From NCBI RefSeq assembly GCF_037203605.1, contig NZ_JBBDHC010000018.1:1-64000 (forward strand): DNA of 64,000 nucleotides, in the 5' to 3' direction. The position numbers were made by a program, and so were the translations under genes. This document shows, in pieces, positions 25,795 to 34,474 of this stretch; the first letter of the stretch is position 1, and each line of letters begins with the position of its first letter. This DNA is from Denitratimonas tolerans (GTDB lineage Bacteria > Pseudomonadota > Gammaproteobacteria > Xanthomonadales > Xanthomonadaceae). The notes beneath the pieces are model-generated. The model did not search any database, was not told the DNA's origin, and saw nothing but the letters and a program-made list of their open reading frames with translations.

Positions 25795-26283
25795 TCACAG
25801 CCGCGAATGGCTCCACGACACCGGCCGCCCGTTGCGATACGGCATCACGCCGTGGAAGGCGCGCGGATCGTCATCGAACACCAGCGGCAGGAAGTGGCGA
25901 TCACCTTCCCACATCGGCAGGTCCATGAGCGTGGCGCGCGGTTTCCACTCCAGCGTGCCTTCCGGATTGCGCGTGAAGGGCGTGCCCGCGTAACGGGTGA
26001 TGAGGAAGACGAAGCCGAGCCAGTCCTCGCCGTTCTTGCCGAATCCGGGCCAGGAAATCGTGCCGCGCAGGCGCATCTCCTCGCAGGTGATCCCTGCCTC
26101 TTCCAGGATTTCGCGCCGCATCCCGGCCACCACGTCCTCGTCGGCCTCGAGCTTGCCGCCCAGGCCGTTGTACTTGCCCAGGTGTTCGTCCTCGGGCCGT
26201 GCGTTGCGGTGGATCATCAACACCTGATCGCCTTCGGGCGAGAGCACGTAGCCGAGCGTGCCGATGATGGGGCAATAGGGCAT
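25795..26283 (-). CDS. Nudix hydrolase
   Basis: The 162-residue protein has one Nudix domain. The box is complete at residues 43-65 (GKLEADEDVVAGMRREILEE and AGI), fitting G-x5-E-x7-REUxEE-xGU with E58, E61 and E62 as metal ligands. Family members cleave nucleoside diphosphates linked to other groups, including oxidised dGTP. The sequence MIHRNARPEDEHLGKYNGLG is close to 8-oxo-dGTP diphosphatase-type (MutT/MTH1) relatives, but the substrate is not assured. It is 21 bp downstream of queF on the same strand. Confidence 0.88.
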   Translation of the reverse strand: MPYCPIIGTLGYVLSPEGDQVLMIHRNARPEDEHLGKYNGLGGKLEADEDVVAGMRREILEEAGITCEEMRLRGTISWPGFGKNGEDWLGFVFLITRYAGTPFTRNPEGTLEWKPRATLMDLPMWEGDRHFLPLVFDDDPRAFHGVMPYRNGRPVSWSHSRL

Positions 26284-26304
26284 CGGGGTTCTCCGTAATC
26301 TGGC

Positions 26305-27129
26305 TTACTGGCGCGCCAGGCGCGGATTGGGCGGCACCCCGGCCGACGTGCTGCGCCAGGGGTTGATGTCGAGCCCGCCGCGCCGGGTGTAGCGCGCGTA
26401 GACGGCAAGGCGCTCGCATGCGCAGCGCGCGCGGATGTCGCAGAAAATCCGCTCCACGCACTGCTCGTGGAAGTCGCTGTGGTCGCGGAAGGAGACGAGG
26501 TAGCGCAGCAGCCCCTCACGGGCGATGCGCGGGCCGGCATAGGCGATCTGCACGCTGGCCCAGTCGGGCTGCCCGGTCACCGGGCAGTTGGACTTCAGCA
26601 GGTGCGATACCAGAACCTCCTCGATCCGCTCAGTCACCTCGGCGGAAAGGTACTCCGGTCGCGGCGGGCCGTAGTCGGAAATCGCGAGGTCCAGGTCGTC
26701 GATGCACTCGCCGTCCAGCGTTTCGATGCGCTCGGCGGCGAAGTCCGCAGGCGGCGTCAGCGCCACCTCGACCGGCGCGCCGGCGGCGCGCGAAAGATCG
26801 GAAACGAGGCACGCGCGCACCGCGTCGGTGCCCGCCATCCGGGTGCCGGAAAACGAGCCCAGATAGAGCTTGAAACTCTTGGATTCGATCAGATTGGGGC
26901 TGGATGCCGGCACCGCGAAACGCGCCAGCGCGATCTGCGGCTTGCCACGCGCGTCGAGCCAGGAAAGCTCGTAGGCGTTCCACAGGTCCACCCCGTGGAA
27001 CGGCAGCGCCGCGCCCAGGCCCAGCGCATCGCGCCCGGCGGCGCGCGCGATCGGGAACAGCAGCGCAGGGTCGTGGCGCTGCGCGTAGCGCGTCTCGCGC
27101 CCGAGCGGCGAATCGTGCGGCGTGGTCAT
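26305..27129 (-). CDS. queF: NADPH-dependent 7-cyano-7-deazaguanine reductase
   Basis: QueF reduces preQ0 to preQ1 for synthesis of the tRNA nucleoside queuosine. The 274-residue length and two-half arrangement fit the long (type II) form. The signature ESKSFKLYLGSF lies at residues 82-93, with catalytic C182 (SNCPVTGQPDW) and D189. The ending IFCDIRARCACERLAVYARYTRRGG is a conserved C-terminal block, here abbreviated to its key residues R/C/Y. Other que genes are not in the window. Confidence 0.95.
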   Translation of the reverse strand: MTTPHDSPLGRETRYAQRHDPALLFPIARAAGRDALGLGAALPFHGVDLWNAYELSWLDARGKPQIALARFAVPASSPNLIESKSFKLYLGSFSGTRMAGTDAVRACLVSDLSRAAGAPVEVALTPPADFAAERIETLDGECIDDLDLAISDYGPPRPEYLSAEVTERIEEVLVSHLLKSNCPVTGQPDWASVQIAYAGPRIAREGLLRYLVSFRDHSDFHEQCVERIFCDIRARCACERLAVYARYTRRGGLDINPWRSTSAGVPPNPRLARQ

Positions 27130-27311
27130 GCGCGCATTCTAGCGGCTCGCCTTTCGCCACGCGGAACGGCCACAATGTCGGGTGGTGCGCTGGTGGTTCC
27201 GGGCGACGCGCCCGATGCAAAGCGTCCCCTCACCCCCTCGAAGGCGGGGAGAGGGCGCAAAACCCGCGCAACGACCGCTTCCCGCTTCCCCGTTCCCCAT
27301 TCCCCGCCCCA
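27130..27311. repeat. Intergenic region with CCCC/GGGG hairpin and TTCCC-rich run
   Basis: Between divergent queF and tatD lies a pairable CCCCTC.../...GAGGG element near 27228-27256 (CCCCCTCGAAGGCGGGG at its centre) followed by a TTCCCCGTTCCCC-type run. Both resemble dispersed intergenic repeats of the order. Confidence 0.5.
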
Positions 27312-28112
27312 ATGATCGACATCGGCACCAACCTCACCCACGACAGCTTCGACCACGACCGCGACGCGGTGCTGGCGCGCGCGCGCGCGGCCGGGGTCAC
27401 GCGCATGATCGTCACCGGCGCCAGCCGCGAACATTCGCCCCAGGCGCTGGAATTGGCGCGCGCCCACCCCGGCGTGCTGTACGCCACCGCCGGCGTGCAT
27501 CCGCACCACGCGGTCGAATACACCGCCGAGTGCGACGCGGAAATGCGCGCCCTGCACGCGCATCCGGAAGTGGTCGCGGTGGGCGAGTGCGGGCTCGACT
27601 ACTTCCGCGATTTCTCGCCACGCCCGGCGCAGCGGCGCGCCTTCGAGATGCAGCTGGAAATCGCGATCGATACCGGCAAGCCGCTGTTCCTGCACCAGCG
27701 CGATGCGCACGACGATTTCGTCGCGATCATGAAGAACGTCGAAGGCCGCATCGGCGCGGCCGTGGTGCACTGCTTCACCGGCGGCCGGCGCGAGCTGTTC
27801 GAGTACCTGGACCGTGACTGGCACATCGGCATCACCGGCTGGCTGTGCGACGAGCGCCGCGGCGCGCACCTGCGCGAACTGGTGAAGAACATCCCCGCCG
27901 AGCGGCTGATGATCGAAACCGACGCGCCCTACCTCCTGCCGCGCACCCTGCGGCCGATGCCGAAAGACCGGCGCAACGAACCGGCCTTCCTGCCGCATAT
28001 CGCCGAAGAACTGGCGCGCGATCGGGGTGAAACCTTCGAGCAGGTGGCCGCCACCACCACCGCCACGGCGCAGGCGTTTTTCGCCCTGCCCGAAACGCAG
28101 GCGCCTGCCTGA
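27312..28112 (+). CDS. tatD: TatD family metal-dependent hydrolase (deoxyribonuclease)
   Basis: The 266-residue TIM-barrel protein has the TatD metal-binding set: IDIGTNLTH at the start, GVHPHHA, VGECGLDYFRDFSP, LHQRDAHDDF, VHCFTGG and ETDAPYLLPRT. TatD enzymes act as 3'-5' exonucleases and in DNA quality control. The ATG at 27312 begins the conserved region; longer upstream sequence is repeat-like. Several TatD paralogues often exist, so the symbol reflects the family. Confidence 0.9.
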   Translation: MIDIGTNLTHDSFDHDRDAVLARARAAGVTRMIVTGASREHSPQALELARAHPGVLYATAGVHPHHAVEYTAECDAEMRALHAHPEVVAVGECGLDYFRDFSPRPAQRRAFEMQLEIAIDTGKPLFLHQRDAHDDFVAIMKNVEGRIGAAVVHCFTGGRRELFEYLDRDWHIGITGWLCDERRGAHLRELVKNIPAERLMIETDAPYLLPRTLRPMPKDRRNEPAFLPHIAEELARDRGETFEQVAATTTATAQAFFALPETQAPA

Positions 28113-28184
28113 GACCACCGTCCGCTTCTGGACGCGACGGCGCGGGCTGTCTACCCTGCACGCTCTGGTTTGAAGGGAACGCCG

Positions 28185-28526
28185 ATGCATATCCCCATGG
28201 CGCTGCTGCTGGCGGCACTTCTGATGGTGCCCGCGGCTTCACACGCGGCCGGCGAAGAGGACGAGGCCTGGATCGCAAGCTACATGGCCTCGGCGTCGGC
28301 ACCGGGGCTTGCGCGCAGCGGCAGGCAGGCGCGCACGCTGGAGTTTGCGCAGCTCTCCGGGCATATCGGGCGGCGGGTGCGTTTCACCCTGGACGGCGGG
28401 CGCGAGCGGCGCGGCCTGGTCGAGGGCGTACGCGGCGACGAGGTGCAGTTGCGAACCCAGCTCAGCGGCGGATTTTCGCTCTCTTCGGTGTCGCGCCGCG
28501 ACATCCGCAGCATCCAACTGGACTGA
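28185..28526 (+). CDS. Small exported protein of unknown function
   Basis: The 113-residue protein has a signal peptide (IPMALLLAALLMVPAASHAAG, cleavage near residue 24) and a mature part with a strand-rich region (GHIGRRVRFTLDGGRERRG, VRGDEVQLRTQLSGG). AAGGGAA (28171-28178 region) precedes ATG 28185. It ends four bases before the next gene, so both are probably one operon and the product may work with that membrane protein. No domain recognised. Confidence 0.65.
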   Translation: MHIPMALLLAALLMVPAASHAAGEEDEAWIASYMASASAPGLARSGRQARTLEFAQLSGHIGRRVRFTLDGGRERRGLVEGVRGDEVQLRTQLSGGFSLSSVSRRDIRSIQLD

Positions 28527-28530
28527 TTCG

Positions 28531-29598
28531 ATGATCGGCAGCTTGATGTCCATGGGCGGCTACCTGCTCGTCCTTTTCGTGATCTCGGTGTGGATGTGCG
28601 TGAGGATCTGGCGGCGCAGCCCGCTGCTGGCGATCGGCGCGCTCCTGTTCTGGCCGCTGTCGATCGTGGCGCTGGTGATGTGCTGGGGCGACAAGGACTC
28701 GGACATCCGCGTGCCGTTCGCTCTTTCCGCGGTGGTCACGCTGCTGATCGGTGTGATGGCGATGCGCGCGGTCGACAAGGGCGTGGACGAGATGGCCTGG
28801 GCGCTCACCGACGAGGACATCGCGGAGATACGGATCGGCGATCCGGCGCTGGCGGCGCGGCTGGAAGCGGCGCGCGAGCGCACCCGCGCCGAGTACGAGG
28901 AATCGGAGTACGACGACGGTGCCGAGGCGGGATCGCCGCGCCGCGCGCACGCCGCCGAAGCGGATCCGGAAGCGGTGCCGATGCCGGCACCGCGCGAGTA
29001 TTCCGCGGCCGAGGTCGAGGCGCAGCAGCGCGCCGAGCTGGCGATGGCGGTGCAGGCCGTGTCGTGGCGTTTCGGCGTGCTGGACCTGACGCCGGCGGCC
29101 GCCAGCCTGCACCTGCCGCGCGACTTCCGCTTCGTGCCGCGCAAGCAGGTCTCGCGGGTGGCGCGGGCGCGCGGCACGCCGCTGACCGACGAGGTGCTGG
29201 GCTGGGTGGTGCATCGCCAGGTGGATCTGGCGCGCGAGGACGCCTGGTACGTGCAGCTTCGCTACGTTCCCACCAGCACGCGCCTGTCGGCACCGCTGGG
29301 CGTGGGCGACAAGGCCGCCGATGCGCCGGCGCAGGCGCGGTTCGCGGAGCGGGTGGCCTCGCAGCTGCGCGCCGGCGTGCCGCCGCAGGCACCGTCCTGG
29401 GATGCGTCACACCGGTTCGCAAGCTGGCAGTGGCCGGTGGAAGGCGCCGGGGGCAGCTACGGCGAGCACGTCGCGGCGATCCCGCTGCGCGGCGGCGTGC
29501 TGGAGTTCAGCGTGCCGCGCCTGCACGAGACCCACGCCGAGCTGGGAGCGCGCAGCGCGCGGCTGATGGCGCTGCGCACGACGCCCACGCCGCGCTGA
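28531..29598 (+). CDS. Membrane protein with DUF2167-like domain
   Basis: The 355-residue protein begins with three hydrophobic helices (about residues 4-24, 33-50 and 56-77), then a charged linker with acidic runs (YEESEYDDGAEAG). The C-terminal region (about 165-350) has the feel of DUF2167: LHLPRDFRFVPRKQ and LTDEVLGWVVHR, resembling the 'plant-like GYRFL...LG' start of that domain, then AWYVQLRYVP. The resemblance is from memory of the pattern and is not secure. Its likely partner is the upstream small exported protein. Confidence 0.55.
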   Translation: MIGSLMSMGGYLLVLFVISVWMCVRIWRRSPLLAIGALLFWPLSIVALVMCWGDKDSDIRVPFALSAVVTLLIGVMAMRAVDKGVDEMAWALTDEDIAEIRIGDPALAARLEAARERTRAEYEESEYDDGAEAGSPRRAHAAEADPEAVPMPAPREYSAAEVEAQQRAELAMAVQAVSWRFGVLDLTPAAASLHLPRDFRFVPRKQVSRVARARGTPLTDEVLGWVVHRQVDLAREDAWYVQLRYVPTSTRLSAPLGVGDKAADAPAQARFAERVASQLRAGVPPQAPSWDASHRFASWQWPVEGAGGSYGEHVAAIPLRGGVLEFSVPRLHETHAELGARSARLMALRTTPTPR

Positions 29599-29657
29599 CT
29601 GCAAGATCGCGCGCGCCGGCGTCACCGCGTCGCGCGCGGGTCCCGGCACACGGGCTC

Positions 29658-30431
29658 TCAGCTGCGCAGGCCGACGCCGCGCCTGAGCAGCCACAGCGCG
29701 AACCCGCCGAGCAGCGCGACGAAGCCGAACATCAGCACATAGGCCACCCACAGCGGCACGTCGCTGCTGCCCAACAGGCCGTAGCGGAAGGCGTTGACCA
29801 TGTAGAAGATCGGGTTGGCGTAGGTCGCACTCTGCGCCCAGCCGGGCAGGAGCGTGATCGAGTAGAACACCCCGCCCAGGTAGGTGAGCGGCGTGAGGAT
29901 GAAGGTCGGCACGATGGCGATGTCGTCGAACTTCTTCGCGTACACCGCGTTGACGAAGCCGGCGAGCGAGAAGATCGTGGCACCCAGCAGCATCGAGCTG
30001 AGCATCACCAGCGGATGCGGGACGTGTACGCGGGTGAAGGCCATGGCGATGAGGAAGACGATGGCACCCACCATCAGGCCGCGCAGCACGCCGCCGGCGA
30101 CGTAACCGGCAAGCACCACCCAGGCCGGGGCCGGGCTGACCAGCAGCTCTTCCACGTGGCGGCCGAACTTGGCACCGAAGAAGCTGGACGAGATGTTGCC
30201 GTAGGCGTTCTGGATGATGCTCATCATCACCAGGCCGGGCACGATGAACTCCATGTAGCCGTAGCCGCCCATATCGCCGATACGCGCGCCGATCAGCTTG
30301 CCGAAGATCAGGAAGTAAAGCGTCATCGTGATCGCGGGCGGGATCAGGGTCTGCGTCCAGATGCGAAGGATGCGGACGACCTCGCGCCGGGCGATGGTGT
30401 GCAGCGCGACGAGGTTCGGATGCCGGCTCAT
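29658..30431 (-). CDS. ABC-2 type transporter permease (YadH family)
   Basis: The 257-residue membrane protein has six hydrophobic helices and the ABC2 signature around GYGYMEFIVPGLVMMSIIQN and TPLTYLGGVFYSI. It forms the channel half of an exporter with the ATPase whose gene overlaps its start (ATGA at 30428-30431). Such pairs are annotated as YadG/YadH type; the cargo is unknown. Confidence 0.9.
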   Translation of the reverse strand: MSRHPNLVALHTIARREVVRILRIWTQTLIPPAITMTLYFLIFGKLIGARIGDMGGYGYMEFIVPGLVMMSIIQNAYGNISSSFFGAKFGRHVEELLVSPAPAWVVLAGYVAGGVLRGLMVGAIVFLIAMAFTRVHVPHPLVMLSSMLLGATIFSLAGFVNAVYAKKFDDIAIVPTFILTPLTYLGGVFYSITLLPGWAQSATYANPIFYMVNAFRYGLLGSSDVPLWVAYVLMFGFVALLGGFALWLLRRGVGLRS

Positions 30432-31363
30432 GACGCGGCCACCTCGCGCGCGGTCAGGCGCAGGAAGAGTTCTTCCAGCCGGTTGCTGCGGTTGCGCATC
30501 GAGCGCACCACGATGCCGGACTCGCCCAGCGCGGAAAAAAGCAGGTTGAGGTTCATGGTGCGCGGCATTTCGACGTCGAGGGTGCGGACATCGCGTGCGG
30601 TCAGGCGTACGCCCTCGATCTGCGGCAGCAGCGCGGGCAGTTCGCCGTCGATGTCGAACACGAAGCCTTCCACGTCGAGCGTGGCCAGGAGCGCCTTCAT
30701 CGCGGTGTGCTGCACGATCCGGCCGTGGTCGATGATGGCGATATTGCGGCACAGTTCCTCGGCTTCCTCCAGATAGTGCGTGGTGAGGATGACCGTGGTG
30801 CCGGAGGCGTTGATCTCGCGCATTTGCTGCCACATGCCGCGGCGGATCTCGATATCCACCCCGGCGGTGGGTTCATCCAGGATCAGGAGGCGCGGGCGCG
30901 TCATCAGGGCACGGGCGATCATCAGGCGCCGCTTCATGCCGCCCGACAGGGTGCGGCTGGTGAGGTGGGCCTTGCCGGAAAGATGGGCGCGCGCCAGCTC
31001 CTCGTGCGCGCGCTCGATCGCCAGCGCGCGCGGCACGCCGTGGAACCCGGCATAGTTCACCAGGATGTCGAACGGGCGCTCGAACAGGTTGAAGTTGATT
31101 TCCTGCGGCACCAGGCCGACCAGACGCATCGCATCGCCGCGCCGGCGCGCGACGTCGACGCCGAATACTTCCACGGTGCCGGCGCTGGCGTTGACCAGCG
31201 AACTGATGATGCCGATGAGGGTGGACTTGCCGGCGCCATTGGGGCCAAGGAGGGCGAAAAAGTCGCCTTCGCCCACGTCCAGGCTGATGCCGTGCAGGGC
31301 CGTGACGCCATTGTCGTAAACCTTGCGCAAGTCGGAGACGTGCAGCGCCGGGGGCGAACTCAT
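30428..31363 (-). CDS. ABC transporter ATP-binding protein (YadG family)
   Basis: The 311-residue protein has a complete ATPase domain: Walker A GPNGAGKSTLIG (near residues 40-50), the signature TLSGGMKRRLMIARAL and Walker B LLILDEPTAGVD. The C-terminal extension (about 230-311) is typical of multidrug/polysaccharide-type exporters. It is transcribed with the permease gene and is divergent from the flavoprotein gene across 63 bp. Substrate unknown. Confidence 0.93.
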   Translation of the reverse strand: MSSPPALHVSDLRKVYDNGVTALHGISLDVGEGDFFALLGPNGAGKSTLIGIISSLVNASAGTVEVFGVDVARRRGDAMRLVGLVPQEINFNLFERPFDILVNYAGFHGVPRALAIERAHEELARAHLSGKAHLTSRTLSGGMKRRLMIARALMTRPRLLILDEPTAGVDIEIRRGMWQQMREINASGTTVILTTHYLEEAEELCRNIAIIDHGRIVQHTAMKALLATLDVEGFVFDIDGELPALLPQIEGVRLTARDVRTLDVEMPRTMNLNLLFSALGESGIVVRSMRNRSNRLEELFLRLTAREVAAS

Positions 31364-31426
31364 CGATGCCTGCCAGATAGTGCCAGCCCGCTAGTATAGC
31401 CGTTTGCCTGCCCGCCCCCTGCCGCC

Positions 31427-32161
31427 GTGACCACACGCATTCCGCTTCGCCTCACGTACCGCCGCCCGATCACCGCGTCGGTGCTGCACCTGGGCTTCGA
31501 GCACGCCGACGGCGCGCCGCTGCCGTTCCGCGCCGGCCAGTTCATCCAGCTCCACGTCGTGGATGCGAACGGCACCTTGCAGCGGCGCAGCTACTCGCTG
31601 GCCGGCGCGCCGCTCGAGGAAGGGAGGCGCTGGGAAATCCTCGTCGGGCTGGCTCCGGGCGGTCTGGCCAGCGCGCGCCTGGCGCAGATGGCGATGGGCG
31701 AGACGGTGGAGGCGACCGGGCCATTCGGGCGTTTCGGCCTGGCCGCGCGCGACGCCGCGCCGCGCTACCTGATGATCGCCACCGGCACCGGCATCGCGCC
31801 GTTCCGTTCGATGCTGCCAGACCTCGTGCAGCGCGCCGAAAGCGGCGCGAAGGTCGTCTTGCTGCACGGGGTCCGCGACAGCGCGCAGCTGTATTTCCGC
31901 AAGGACTTCCTCGACGCCGCGGGCGCGGTGCCCGGTTTCACCTACCTGGGCTGCCTGTCGCGGGAAGCCGTGCCCGGGGGCGATCCGCATCTGCTGGGCG
32001 GCCGGGTGCAGCAGGCGCTGGATGCGCTTTCGCCCCGTGCGGACGACATCGCCTGCCTCTGCGGCCACCCGGAAATGGTGGACGAGGTCGCGCTGCGGTT
32101 GCGCGAGGCCGGTCTGGCACCGCCCGCGATCCGGCGCGAGCGCTTCACCGCGTCGGGCTGA
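31427..32161 (+). CDS. Ferredoxin-NADP reductase-like flavoprotein
   Basis: The 244-residue protein has an FAD domain (RRSYSLAGAPLEEG, a variant of the RxYS motif, near 45-60) and an NAD(P) domain (MIATGTGIAPFRSML near 118-132 and CGHPEMVDEV near 207). The fold is that of FNR/NAD-dependent reductases transferring electrons between NAD(P)H and a small iron-sulfur or flavin partner. A GTG start at 31427 is used since no ATG gives the family N-terminus. No obligate partner is adjacent; the KOR operon is 10 kb away. Confidence 0.85.
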   Translation: MTTRIPLRLTYRRPITASVLHLGFEHADGAPLPFRAGQFIQLHVVDANGTLQRRSYSLAGAPLEEGRRWEILVGLAPGGLASARLAQMAMGETVEATGPFGRFGLAARDAAPRYLMIATGTGIAPFRSMLPDLVQRAESGAKVVLLHGVRDSAQLYFRKDFLDAAGAVPGFTYLGCLSREAVPGGDPHLLGGRVQQALDALSPRADDIACLCGHPEMVDEVALRLREAGLAPPAIRRERFTASG

Positions 32162-32194
32162 GGGGCCGGTGCCGCGCGGCGCGGCACCGGCCCC
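32162..32194. terminator. Bidirectional hairpin between convergent genes
   Basis: A 15-bp perfect stem (GGGGCCGGTGCCGCG and its complement, 32162-32176 and 32180-32194) with a CGG loop lies between the flavoprotein and the lipoprotein genes, one base past the flavoprotein stop. A T tract is lacking. Confidence 0.6.
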
Positions 32195-32203
32195 TGACGC
32201 GCG

Positions 32204-32905
32204 TCAGTTCGCGCCCGCGTCGTCCTCGTCCGCGTCGAGCTTGCCGAGGAACAGCAGCGCGATCTCCTCGACCTGCGCCTTGCGCTCGGGCGAGCCTTGG
32301 TCGGACGCGGCCGGGTACTGCGCGATGTCGTACATCACCTCGCCCTGGCGCACGATCAGCGCCGGATCGGGCGGATGCTCGGAGTCGACCCAGGCCGCCA
32401 GCGCGGTGTCGTGCAAGTGGAACACCGTGCTGCCATCGCGCACCCGGTAGCTCCACTGGTCCTGCAGCGCGCCGTGGCCCGCGGCGCGGAAGCTGGCGTC
32501 GGTGTAGAGATCGACGCGGATGAAGCGCGAGTCGAGGTCGATCCGTGCAGGATCGCGGTTGCGTCCGAAGGCGAACAGGCAGGCGCTCTCCACCGCCATG
32601 CCGTAGGCGCGGCGCTGGGTGGTGACGTCGATGATGGTCGGCTCGTCGGGCAGCACGCGGCCCAACTCTTCCTCACTCAGCACATCACAGGCAAAGGGTG
32701 CCTCGGCGCTGGTGCGCACCCGCACCCGGCTGGGTTCGCGCGGCGCGAGGTCGGGCTGCGGTTCGGTCCGGGCTTCGGCCTGGACCGGCGCGGCAGGCGT
32801 GGCCGCAGGCTCGGGCGTGCCGCGACAGGCCGCCAGACTCGCAACGCCGGCAAGCACGAGCAGGGGCAGGAGGGCGCGCGGGGGCGGCTTCGGAAGAATC
32901 ATCAT
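32204..32905 (-). CDS. Lipoprotein of unknown function
   Basis: The 233-residue product has a lipoprotein signal (LLPLLVLAGVASLAAC, acylated Cys near residue 27), a Pro/Glu-rich linker up to residue 65, and a compact C-terminal domain with a pair of cysteines (FACDVLS and ESACLFAFG) that may bond. The ending is acidic (DADEDDAGAN). I recognise no family. It probably sits in the outer membrane leaflet or the inner membrane periplasmic face. It has no obvious partner; its promoter region faces the hydrolase gene. Confidence 0.65.
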   Translation of the reverse strand: MMILPKPPPRALLPLLVLAGVASLAACRGTPEPAATPAAPVQAEARTEPQPDLAPREPSRVRVRTSAEAPFACDVLSEEELGRVLPDEPTIIDVTTQRRAYGMAVESACLFAFGRNRDPARIDLDSRFIRVDLYTDASFRAAGHGALQDQWSYRVRDGSTVFHLHDTALAAWVDSEHPPDPALIVRQGEVMYDIAQYPAASDQGSPERKAQVEEIALLFLGKLDADEDDAGAN

Positions 32906-33019
32906 CGGTCACCAGAATGCGGGGCCGGTAGTATATCGGCCCCGCCCGCGCCCGCCGCGCGGTCACAGCCTCGGGGCTTCGCCCGTCGGTATCAGGCCCT
33001 GTCACTTCCCGGGAAACCC

Positions 33020-34471
33020 ATGAAACGCCCACTCAGCTTCATTGCCCTGTGCCTGGCGGCACCGCTGGCGAGCGCGACCACGCTCGGCGGCATCGCCTTC
33101 TCGCCCTGCACCCTGGCCGCACCCGGCGCGAGCGCCCCGGTCGCGGCACAGTGCGCCCGCGTCGAGGTGCCCGAAGATCGCGCCGCACCCGACGCCCGAC
33201 GCATTTCCCTGGCGCTGGCCTGGGTTGCCGCCGCCACCGCCGATCCGGCCGCCGATCCGGTGTTCCTGCTGGCCGGCGGGCCGGGCCAGTCGGCGCGGGA
33301 CAGCTATCCGGCGGTCGCCGGCGCGTTTTCCGACATCCTCAAGCGCCGCCACGTGATCCTGCTCGACCAGCGCGGTACCGGCGAATCCAATCGCCTGGCC
33401 TGTGCGCAGGATGAGGCCGAGTCGACCGACATCTCGATCGGGCACGCGGTGGAACAGACCCGCGCCTGCCTGACTTCGCTCTCCGCGGTGGCCGACGTGC
33501 GCCACTACACCACGGGCAACGCGGTGGCCGATCTGGAGGCGGTGCGTCTGGCGCTGGGCGTCCCGGCGATCAACCTGATCGGCGTTTCCTACGGCACGCG
33601 CGTGGCGCAGCAGTACATGAAGGCCTACCCGGAAGCGGTACGAAGCGCCGTGCTCGACGGCGTGGTCCCCAATTCGCTGGTGCTGGGGCAGGAGCACGCA
33701 CGCAACCTGGAGGATTCCCTGGCGCGCCAGTTCGCGGCCTGCACCCGGCTTCCCGCCTGCCGCGAGGCGCTGGGCGATCCGATGGACACTTTCCGCGCAC
33801 TGGCCGCCGAGCTCGCCGAGCAGCCGCGGCAGGTGCACTTCCGCGACGCCACCACCGGCGCGCCGGCGCAGGGCGAGTTCGGACGGCCGGCGCTCTCGGG
33901 GCTGCTGCGCATGTACGCCTACCAGCCGGCCATCGCCGCGACGCTGCCGCTGCTGCTGTCGGACCTGGCACAGGGACACTCGGACGCCGCCATGGCGCAG
34001 GCGCGGATGCTGATGAGCTCGATGGACGAGGCGATGGCGCAGGGCATGGGCCTGTCGGTCACCTGTTCGGAGGACGCCGACGAGCTGGTGCCCGACCCGG
34101 CCGACGCCGATACCGTGATGGGCGACGAATTCGTCCGCTACATCCAGGCCCAGTGCGCGGTCTGGCCGCACGGCTCCCGCGCCGCCGACTTCCGCGAACC
34201 GGCGCGCGGCGACACGCCGGTGCTGCTGCTCTCGGGCGAGCTCGACCCGGTGACGCCGCCGCGCTACGGCGAGGAGGTCGCCGCACACCTGCCCCGATCG
34301 CGCCACCTGGTGCTGCGCGGCCAGGGCCACAACGTGATCGGCACGGGCTGCACGCCCAAGCTGGTGGCGCGTTTCATCGAGAACATCGACGCGGCGGCGC
34401 TGGACGCGGAGTGCCTGGACCGCCTCGCCGCCACGCCACCTTTTTCCGGTCGCTACGGTTGGGAGCCCTGA
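33020..34471 (+). CDS. Exported alpha/beta hydrolase, tripeptidyl-aminopeptidase-like
   Basis: The 483-residue protein has a signal peptide (MKRPLSFIALCLAAPLASA) and an alpha/beta hydrolase core with a C-terminal TAP-like segment. Visible motifs are the oxyanion-side FLLAGGPGQSARDS, DQRGTGESN, the nucleophile elbow IGVSYGTRVAQQY (Ser), the acid LSGELDPVTPP (Asp) and the histidine GQGHNVIG. Family members release amino-terminal peptides from small peptides in the periplasm or outside. The next gene starts 3 bp after its stop, so it may be co-transcribed with the ABC system that follows. Confidence 0.88.
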   Translation: MKRPLSFIALCLAAPLASATTLGGIAFSPCTLAAPGASAPVAAQCARVEVPEDRAAPDARRISLALAWVAAATADPAADPVFLLAGGPGQSARDSYPAVAGAFSDILKRRHVILLDQRGTGESNRLACAQDEAESTDISIGHAVEQTRACLTSLSAVADVRHYTTGNAVADLEAVRLALGVPAINLIGVSYGTRVAQQYMKAYPEAVRSAVLDGVVPNSLVLGQEHARNLEDSLARQFAACTRLPACREALGDPMDTFRALAAELAEQPRQVHFRDATTGAPAQGEFGRPALSGLLRMYAYQPAIAATLPLLLSDLAQGHSDAAMAQARMLMSSMDEAMAQGMGLSVTCSEDADELVPDPADADTVMGDEFVRYIQAQCAVWPHGSRAADFREPARGDTPVLLLSGELDPVTPPRYGEEVAAHLPRSRHLVLRGQGHNVIGTGCTPKLVARFIENIDAAALDAECLDRLAATPPFSGRYGWEP

Positions 34472-34474
34472 GCC

